A DNA stretch of 5,639 nt, from assembly GCA_002400675.1 (NCBI GenBank), contig NVQY01000234.1:1-5639 (forward strand), read 5' to 3'. This document shows positions 1-4,632 of this stretch, piece after piece. Under the pieces are notes generated by a model that saw only the letters and a list, made by a program, of their open reading frames with translations, was not told the DNA's origin and made no database searches. The position numbers and the translations under genes are program-made. The stretch's first letter is position 1. The number at the start of each line of letters is the position of its first letter. Source of the stretch: Paracoccaceae bacterium. Its GTDB lineage: Bacteria; Pseudomonadota; Alphaproteobacteria; Rhodobacterales; Rhodobacteraceae.

Positions 1-95
1 TCAAGCAGTTGTTTGATGTTTTTAGCTTCTATTTCAAGCTCGGAATTCCCCTCAGCCAGCGCCGCTAAAGATCCCCATAACATCACCTTGACCAT
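1..95 (-). CDS. MoaD/ThiS-like small sulfur-carrier protein (3' end cut by window edge)
   Basis: Only the first 31 codons are visible. The reading frame opens with ATG at 95-93 and begins MVKVMLWGSLAALAEG, followed by SELEIEAKNIKQLL. A first beta strand of V/K/V/hydrophobic residues, a short helix, a second strand and then a helix rich in L is the usual start of the beta-grasp fold of MoaD/ThiS proteins. These normally have about 80-90 residues and end in a Gly-Gly that is thiocarboxylated; that tail lies outside the window. MoaD supplies sulfur to MoaE for the molybdopterin dithiolene, which suits a gene placed behind a molybdenum hydroxylase. The start lies 6 nt after the stop of the large subunit gene and in the same frame. 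The Shine-Dalgarno is weak (GGCGGG, overlapping the upstream stop region), so translational coupling is likely. Local GC is about 45 percent, and codons such as TTA, ATA and AAA differ from the neighbours. The family call rests on the N-terminus only. Confidence 0.6.
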   Translation of the reverse strand, partial: MVKVMLWGSLAALAEGNSELEIEAKNIKQLL

Positions 96-101
96 GGCCG
101 A

Positions 102-2351
102 TCACCCGCCTTTGGCATCATCCATGGCCTTGAGCACGCGCGGCGGCGACATCGGCAGTTCTGTCATGCGCACACCGGCGGCTTGCGACACCGCATTGGC
201 AATCGCCGCCATCGGCGGCACGATTGAGGTTTCTCCTACTCCGCGCACACCGTAGGGGTGGCCGGGGTTGGGCACTTCGACGATTACCGTGTCGATCATC
301 GGCAAATCGCTGGCCACAGGAATGCGATAGTCAAGGAACACATCGTTTTGCAAGCGCCCGTCCTTGCCATAGATGTATTCCTCGTTCAGCGCCCAGCCGA
401 TGCCCTGCGCAGCCCCGCCCTGATACTGGCCTTCGACATAGGCGGGATGGATCGCCTTGCCCGCGTCCTGCACCACCGTATAGCGCACGATTGACGTTTT
501 GCCGGTTTCCGGGTCAACTTCGGCGTCAACGATATGAGTGGCGAAACTGACGCCGGCCCCTTCGGGGGAGGCCTCGAAATGGCCCACAATCGGCCCGCCG
601 GTGCTGCCCATACGCTTGCAAATCTCGGCAATCGGCATCGGGTCAAAATCACCCGCGTTTGGCCCTGACGGCACGGCGCAGCCATCGACCCAATCGACCG
701 CCTCGGGATCAATGCCCCATTTCGCCGCCGCGCGGCCGCACAGCTTTTTCACCGCATCGCGCGCCGCTTTGATGGTGGCCAGACCGCTGGCATAGGTCAC
801 GCGGCTGCCGTGGGAAACTTCGTTATACCCCAGCGATGCAGTGTCGGCGATGGTGCAACGGATGTTCTCATACGGTATCCCCAATTCCTCCGCCGCCATC
901 AGCGCCATCGACGCGCGCGAGCCGCCAATATCCGGCGTGCCGACCACGATCTGCGCCGAGCCGTCCATCGACAAGGCCAGTGACACCGACGTTTCACCGC
1001 CAAAGTTAAACCAGAAGCCACAGGAAATCCCCCGCCCCTGCCCCGGTTTCAGCGGTGCGGAATAATGCGGATGCGCCTTGGCAGCCTCCAAAGTTTCCAC
1101 CAGCCCGATGCGCTGGAACGTCGGGCCATAGCTGGCCTTGGTGCCCTCGTGCGAGGCATTTTTCAGCCGCGTGTCGATGGGATCAAGCCCCAGTTCCTTG
1201 CACAACTCGTCAATCACCGATTCAACCGCAAACGCCGCCATGGGCGACCCCGGCGCGCGATACGCGGCCTGTTTGGGGCGGTTGGCCATCACGTCATAGC
1301 CGATCTGCTTGACGTTGCTCAGGTTATAGGGCGCAAACGCGCACATGGCGGTGAATTCCATCGGAGCCGACGGGAACGCCCCCCCCTGAAGCCGGAACAC
1401 GCCCTTGGCGGCCGTAATAGTCCCGTCCTTTTTCATGCCGATTTTGACGTCCATCGACGTGGACGAGGTGGGACCAGAGGCGCGAAACACTTCCGAACGG
1501 GACATAACAATCTTGACCGGACGGTTGGCGATGCGCGACAAGGCCAGCGCCACCGGTTCGATGAACACCGTTGTCTTGCCACCAAACCCGCCGCCAATCT
1601 CAGAGGCGGTCACGCGTAACTGGCTGGTTTCCATACCCAAAAGCGCGGAGCAGATTTTCTGCACGTTCCAGTGTCCTTGCGTGGTGCACCACATCTCGCC
1701 CTTGCCGTCACCGCCCAGCGTGCCCAGACAGGCGTGCGGTTCGATATAGCCCTGATGGGTGGCCTCGGTGCGGAAATGATCCTCGATCACCAGATCGGCC
1801 TCGGCGAACCCGGCATCTACGTCGCCATGCCCGCTCTCATGGTAACGCACCACGTTGGGGTGCAGACCATCAGGCACGGAGTTGTCTGCCGCTCCGGCGC
1901 GAATGATGGGCGCGCCTTGCGCCATTGCCTCGTCCACGTCCGTTACATGGGGCAGGATTTCATACGTCACCTCGACCAGCTTGGCCGCATCACGCGCCGC
2001 CAACACCGAAGTCGCGGCAATCGCCGCCACCGCGTGGCCGTCATAAAGGGCGGTGTCCCCGGCCATCACGTTTTCCATGATGTTCCAGTTTTCGCCACTA
2101 AGGTCGGTGTGGAAATCGGCGCGGGTGACGATGGCTTTTACACCCTCTGCCGCCGCCGCCTTGGTCGTGTCGATAGAGATGATTCGCGCATGGGCATGGG
2201 GGCTGCGCACAATCGCGCCGTGCAGCATTCCGGCGGCATAGGCGTCGGCCCCGAATTTGGCACGGCCCGTCACCTTGTCCACCCCGTCGGGGCGGTCAGG
2301 GCTGGTGCCGACATATTTGAAACCGCTGGTTTTTACATCGTCGAGGGACAT
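102..2351 (-). CDS. Xanthine dehydrogenase-family molybdopterin-binding (large) subunit
   Basis: This 749-residue protein is the catalytic subunit of a cytoplasmic molybdenum hydroxylase, which inserts water-derived oxygen into a substrate C-H bond at a Mo-molybdopterin centre. An N-terminal a/b hammerhead domain occupies roughly residues 15-135 (starting around VTGRAKFGADAYAAG). The Mo-binding domains follow. Visible motifs are TTQGHW with Q225, GGGFGGK at 253-259, the active-site loop AYRAPGSP at 363-370, a DAGKAIHP...EGQ..GG..QGIG block at about 629-652, and GVRGVGE at 701-707 whose E707 matches the catalytic glutamate of the family. Length is in the usual 700-800 range for the separate-subunit type. 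The form I CO dehydrogenase loop (AYxCSFR) is absent, and the loop also differs from form II AYRGAGR, so CO oxidation is unlikely. The substrate (aldehyde, purine, N-heterocycle or aromatic) cannot be told. No Tat signal is seen. The start is fixed by a strong ribosome site and a TAATG overlap with the [2Fe-2S] subunit gene. Confidence 0.95.
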   Translation of the reverse strand: MSLDDVKTSGFKYVGTSPDRPDGVDKVTGRAKFGADAYAAGMLHGAIVRSPHAHARIISIDTTKAAAAEGVKAIVTRADFHTDLSGENWNIMENVMAGDTALYDGHAVAAIAATSVLAARDAAKLVEVTYEILPHVTDVDEAMAQGAPIIRAGAADNSVPDGLHPNVVRYHESGHGDVDAGFAEADLVIEDHFRTEATHQGYIEPHACLGTLGGDGKGEMWCTTQGHWNVQKICSALLGMETSQLRVTASEIGGGFGGKTTVFIEPVALALSRIANRPVKIVMSRSEVFRASGPTSSTSMDVKIGMKKDGTITAAKGVFRLQGGAFPSAPMEFTAMCAFAPYNLSNVKQIGYDVMANRPKQAAYRAPGSPMAAFAVESVIDELCKELGLDPIDTRLKNASHEGTKASYGPTFQRIGLVETLEAAKAHPHYSAPLKPGQGRGISCGFWFNFGGETSVSLALSMDGSAQIVVGTPDIGGSRASMALMAAEELGIPYENIRCTIADTASLGYNEVSHGSRVTYASGLATIKAARDAVKKLCGRAAAKWGIDPEAVDWVDGCAVPSGPNAGDFDPMPIAEICKRMGSTGGPIVGHFEASPEGAGVSFATHIVDAEVDPETGKTSIVRYTVVQDAGKAIHPAYVEGQYQGGAAQGIGWALNEEYIYGKDGRLQNDVFLDYRIPVASDLPMIDTVIVEVPNPGHPYGVRGVGETSIVPPMAAIANAVSQAAGVRMTELPMSPPRVLKAMDDAKGG

Positions 2352-2842
2352 TATGTAGCCTCCTTCATGTCTGATCTCAGGTCCGCCGCCGTGTCCATCA
2401 CGGCGCGGATGATCTTGTCATAGCCGGTACAGCGGCACAGGTTGCCCGCCAGCCAGTAGCGTACTTCGGTCTCGGTCGGGTCCGGGTTCTTTTCCAGCAA
2501 TGCCTTGGTCGCCACCAGAATGCCCGGTGTGCAGATCCCGCATTGCAGCGCCGCATGTTCGATGAACTTCTGTTGCAGCGGGTGCAGCTCTTCGCCATTG
2601 GCGATGCCTTCAATGGTGCCAATCTCATGGCCCTCGGCCTCGGCCCCCAGCACCAGACAGGAACAGACCAGCCGCCCGTCCAGCGTGACGGAACAGGCCC
2701 CGCAATCGCCGGTGCCGCAGCCTTCTTTGGCCCCGGTCAAGTGCAGCCGGTCGCGCAGCACATCCAGCAGGGTTTCGCGTGGATCACACAGGAATTCCAC
2801 CGCGTCGCCGTTAACACTTGTGGTGACATGTATCTTGCTCAT
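2351..2842 (-). CDS. Molybdenum hydroxylase [2Fe-2S] (small) subunit
   Basis: This 163-residue protein is the electron-transfer subunit carrying two [2Fe-2S] clusters between the Mo centre and FAD. The N-terminal plant-ferredoxin-like domain (about 1-75) holds C42, C47, C50 and C62 in the C-x4-C-x2-C-x11-C spacing of the family. The C-terminal helical domain (about 80-155) holds C101, C104, C136 and C138 as CGIC and CRC. All eight ligands are present, so the subunit looks functional. Length matches CoxS-type subunits (about 150-170). It lies between the FAD and Mo subunit genes: its start is 5 nt after the FAD gene stop, preceded by GGGGGAG (2851-2857) with an 8-nt spacer, and its TAA stop overlaps the ATG of the large subunit by one base. 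This implies one transcript and stoichiometric translation. The precise electron partner beyond FAD is unknown. Confidence 0.96.
   Translation of the reverse strand: MSKIHVTTSVNGDAVEFLCDPRETLLDVLRDRLHLTGAKEGCGTGDCGACSVTLDGRLVCSCLVLGAEAEGHEIGTIEGIANGEELHPLQQKFIEHAALQCGICTPGILVATKALLEKNPDPTETEVRYWLAGNLCRCTGYDKIIRAVMDTAADLRSDMKEAT
2359..2365 (-). promoter_or_regulatory. Strong Shine-Dalgarno for the large subunit, inside the small-subunit gene
   Basis: AAGGAGG lies 7 nt before the large-subunit ATG and is formed by the final Lys-Glu-Ala codons of the [2Fe-2S] subunit gene. Together with the TAATG stop/start overlap it fixes the large-subunit start and suggests coupled, efficient translation of the catalytic subunit. 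Confidence 0.85.
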
Positions 2843-2847
2843 CTAAT

Positions 2848-3714
2848 CTACTCCCCCGCCGCAATCGCGCGGTCATATGCGATTTTTGCCGTGCGTCTGG
2901 CCAAAACCCCGGCCACATGGATGCGGAATTCAATCGTCCCGCGTTTGTCGTCAATCGGGTTGCACGCCGCCGAAGCCGCCGCCGCCAGCCGGTCAAGTGC
3001 CGCGTCGTCCAGCGTGCTGCCGATGATCGCATCCGCCGCCTCGCCAACCAGCAGCACAGTCGGGGCGACCGCGCCCAGCGATACGCGGGCATGGGTGATC
3101 TTGCCCCCATCAACCCGCAGGTTGACGCCGCAACCGACCACCGCGATGTCCATTTCAGTGCGCGGAATGAACCGCAGATAAGCGTCACCACCGCCGGGTT
3201 CGCGGGCGGGCAGGTTGATGGCTGTCACCATTTCCCCCTTGGCCAGCGACGTACGCCCCGGTGCGGTCGGAATGTCCAGAACCGCCACTTTATGCGCGCC
3301 CTTGGGGCCACACACAGAAACACTTGCATCAGCGGCCACCATCGCCGGGACGCTGTCGGCGGCGGGTGAGCCGTTGCACAGGTTGCCGGTCAGCGTCGCG
3401 CGTCCCTGAATCTGGGTGGACCCGACAAGGTCCATCGCCTCGACCACGCCGGGCCAAGCAGCCGCCAACGCAGGATGCTCGGTCATTTCGGCACCGGTCA
3501 CGGCGATGCCGATCTGCCAGCCACCATTGGGCATTTGGATGATGTCGTGGACACCGGCGATATGTTTGATGTCGATCAGCGTGTCAGGCGTGACGATATC
3601 GGCGCGTAGCTGAACCAGAACGTCGGTCCCGCCGGCCAGAAAGCGGGTAATGCCGGTTGCCGATGCGGCCAGCGCGGCGGCTTCGTCAAAACTGGCTGGG
3701 GTGTGATAGTGCAT
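2848..3714 (-). CDS. Molybdenum hydroxylase FAD-binding (medium) subunit
   Basis: This 288-residue CoxM/XDH-type subunit binds FAD, accepts electrons from the [2Fe-2S] subunit and passes them to an external acceptor. The vanillyl-alcohol-oxidase type FAD-binding fold covers roughly residues 1-170, with AGGTD at 27-31 and a second motif ATLTGNLCNGSPAADS at 106-121. The C-terminal FAD-dehydrogenase domain (about 175-285) includes the conserved-looking FRIHVAGVLARR near the end. The second motif is usually TIGGN or TLGGN; here T109 replaces the first glycine, a mild oddity. The start at 3714 was chosen because GAGGA (3721-3725) sits 6 nt upstream and because MHYHTPASFDEA matches the normal beginning of the family. 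An in-frame ATG at 3777 would add 21 residues with no family resemblance and would run through a candidate promoter. It is the first gene of the operon. Confidence 0.94.
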   Translation of the reverse strand: MHYHTPASFDEAAALAASATGITRFLAGGTDVLVQLRADIVTPDTLIDIKHIAGVHDIIQMPNGGWQIGIAVTGAEMTEHPALAAAWPGVVEAMDLVGSTQIQGRATLTGNLCNGSPAADSVPAMVAADASVSVCGPKGAHKVAVLDIPTAPGRTSLAKGEMVTAINLPAREPGGGDAYLRFIPRTEMDIAVVGCGVNLRVDGGKITHARVSLGAVAPTVLLVGEAADAIIGSTLDDAALDRLAAAASAACNPIDDKRGTIEFRIHVAGVLARRTAKIAYDRAIAAGE

Positions 3715-3720
3715 GTGATT

Positions 3721-3725
3721 TCCTC
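3721..3725 (-). promoter_or_regulatory. Shine-Dalgarno deciding the FAD subunit start
   Basis: GAGGA (followed by AA) lies 6 nt before the ATG at 3714-3712. The alternative upstream ATG at 3777 has no comparable site at the right distance, so this site decides the start. Confidence 0.8.
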
Positions 3726-3745
3726 GCACAGAGATACCGGGGTGA

Positions 3746-3773
3746 CAGTTACAGAACATTTGCCCCCCGACAA
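3746..3773 (-). promoter_or_regulatory. Candidate sigma70-type promoter of the molybdenum hydroxylase operon
   Basis: On the minus strand TTGTCG (3773-3768) is followed after 16 nt by TAACTG (3751-3746). The -35 matches well at its TTG core and the -10 is weak. It would place the transcript start about 25 nt before the FAD subunit ATG. The -35 overlaps one copy of a 15-bp direct repeat, which could be an operator. This is a by-eye match in a short GC-rich region, so confidence is low. Confidence 0.25.
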
Positions 3774-3819
3774 CCACCAGAATGCCACGTCACGCAGGTT
3801 TTTTCATGCGCCCCCCGAC
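3757..3819. repeat. Pair of 15-bp near-identical direct repeats in the divergent promoter region
   Basis: CATTTGCCCCCCGAC (3757-3771) and CATGCGCCCCCCGAC (3805-3819) agree at 13 of 15 positions, with an exact shared 10-mer GCCCCCCGAC. The copies are 48 bp apart, about four and a half helical turns. They lie between the two divergent genes, and the proximal copy overlaps the candidate -35 of the operon. They could be regulator binding sites, or chance in a C-rich stretch. Confidence 0.4.
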
Positions 3820-3846
3820 CACCCCGATCATTCCCCGGGGCAACTG

Positions 3847-3875
3847 CCTGAACGCAATCGTGATGCGCGTTTAAT
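3847..3875 (+). promoter_or_regulatory. Weak candidate promoter of the DUF302 gene
   Basis: TTTAAT (3870-3875) matches the -10 consensus at five of six positions. The best -35 about 16-17 nt upstream (CTGAAC/CCTGAA) is poor. The resulting leader would be about 55 nt. A TTGACT at 3881-3886 looks like a -35 but has no acceptable -10 at 16-18 nt. Given as a candidate only. Confidence 0.2.
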
Positions 3876-3926
3876 GGACTTTGACTCGTCCGCCCGGCAT
3901 CTTCCGGCAAATCCTTTATCGTCTAC

Positions 3927-3931
3927 GGGAG
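3927..3931 (+). promoter_or_regulatory. Shine-Dalgarno deciding the DUF302 protein start
   Basis: GGGAG lies 6 nt before the ATG at 3938. It selects this start over an in-frame ATG at 3881, which would put 19 charged and Arg/Pro-rich residues in front of an otherwise standard signal peptide. Confidence 0.75.
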
Positions 3932-3937
3932 CCTTCC

Positions 3938-4414
3938 ATGCCGTTCAAATCCTTGATTCTTGCCGCCTTTATCAGCCTCCTTGCCAGCACCGGCTTCGCC
4001 CAATCCATCCCCGCACGTGATGGCTGGGTGGTGATCGAGACCGCCAAATCCTACACCGATCTGATCAGCGCGCTGAAATCAGCCGTGAAGGCAAACAAGA
4101 TGGGCGTTGTCACCCAAGCCGGACCGACCAAGGCCGCCAAGGGGCGCGGAATCACCATTCCCGGCAACCGGGTGATCGGCGTGTTCAACAATGATTTCGC
4201 CGTCAAAGTGCTGGAAACCTCGACCTCGGCGATGATCGAAGCGCCGATCCGTTTCTACATCACCGAAAACACCGACGGCACCGCCACCCTGTCCTACAAG
4301 ACGCCCAGCCACGTGTTTGCCCCCTATATGAATGAGGGCGGCGCGCGATTGGGCGAACTGGCAAGCGCCCTTGACGCGCGCTTTGACACGATTGCCCGGG
4401 CTGCCAGCCAATAA
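3938..4414 (+). CDS. Exported DUF302 domain protein
   Basis: This is a 158-residue protein with a clear Sec signal peptide: a short basic start (MPFK), a hydrophobic core LILAAFISLLAS, and probable cleavage after GFA at residue 21, giving a mature periplasmic protein of about 137 residues. The mature part fits DUF302: a first strand VVIETAKSYTDLISAL with a helix, then a VIGVFNND segment (79-86) in the place of the family's IFGNP-like stretch, then EAPIRFYITENTDGTATLSY (101-120) and a TPSHVFAPY segment. The biochemical function of DUF302 is not established. There are no cysteines and no obvious catalytic triad. It is transcribed away from the molybdenum hydroxylase operon and followed by a probable terminator, so it appears to be monocistronic. 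A shared divergent control region is possible but not shown. Confidence 0.85.
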   Translation: MPFKSLILAAFISLLASTGFAQSIPARDGWVVIETAKSYTDLISALKSAVKANKMGVVTQAGPTKAAKGRGITIPGNRVIGVFNNDFAVKVLETSTSAMIEAPIRFYITENTDGTATLSYKTPSHVFAPYMNEGGARLGELASALDARFDTIARAASQ

Positions 4415-4447
4415 CTGTTACAATCGCCGCCCAAACCGGGAAAACCC

Positions 4448-4471
4448 CCGCTTGATTGCCCCGGCAAGCGG
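4448..4471 (+). repeat. Inverted repeat overlapping the terminator stem
   Basis: CCGCTTG (4448-4454) pairs perfectly with CAAGCGG (4465-4471), leaving a 10-nt loop. The right arm uses bases of the terminator's left arm and loop, so this hairpin and the terminator hairpin cannot form together. It may be an alternative RNA fold or coincidence. Confidence 0.4.
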
Positions 4472-4486
4472 TATATTGCCGTTTTT
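4462..4486 (+). terminator. Probable Rho-independent terminator after the DUF302 gene
   Basis: CGGCAA (4462-4467) pairs with TTGCCG (4476-4481) around an 8-nt loop and is followed directly by five T residues (4482-4486). It begins 48 nt after the DUF302 stop codon. The 6-bp stem is short, so termination may be incomplete, but the stem/T-run layout is right. Confidence 0.55.
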
Positions 4487-4507
4487 CGCCCCCGGAACGG
4501 CAACAAT

Positions 4508-4545
4508 TCTCGCAAAGGGGCACACGGGTTCTCACCAATGCGAGA
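4508..4545. repeat. Spaced inverted repeat upstream of the TTC38-like gene
   Basis: TCTCGCA (4508-4514) and TGCGAGA (4539-4545) are perfect inverted copies separated by 24 nt. It lies about 90-125 nt before the start of the TTC38-like gene, in a gap that otherwise shows no gene and no convincing sigma70 promoter. It could be an operator or a stem in the leader RNA; a 7-bp match may also be chance. Confidence 0.3.
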
Positions 4546-4632
4546 GCAGCGTCGAATACGTTATTTCCATCCCTTACAGTTTGTTAAGTCAGTCACAGAC
4601 ATACCCCGTTTCCGACCAAGCAGGACCTACCC

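Noticed and set aside
1240..1263. Reading the operon as aerobic CO dehydrogenase (coxMSL)
   Set aside because: Gene order and subunit sizes fit, but the large subunit lacks the AYxCSFR loop with the copper-ligating cysteine required for form I CO dehydrogenase, so cox symbols were not given.
1065..1619. 184-codon open frame on the plus strand inside the large subunit gene
   Set aside because: Antisense shadow with Arg/His/Pro-rich low-complexity composition and no family resemblance.
1671..2423. 250-codon open frame on the plus strand opposite the large and small subunit genes
   Set aside because: It lies antisense to well-supported genes, has a His/Arg/Gly-rich composition without recognisable domains, and is the expected by-product of high-GC coding DNA.
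3715..3777. Longer FAD subunit starting at the ATG at 3777
   Set aside because: The extra 21 residues do not resemble the family N-terminus and the ATG at 3714 has a good Shine-Dalgarno at 6 nt.
3834..3841. CCCCGGGG palindrome in the divergent intergenic region
   Set aside because: Short GC-only palindromes of this kind are expected by chance in a C-rich region and nothing else supports a site here.
3881..3937. Upstream ATG start for the DUF302 protein
   Set aside because: It would place 19 Arg/Pro-containing residues ahead of a normal signal peptide; the ATG at 3938 has GGGAG at 6 nt.
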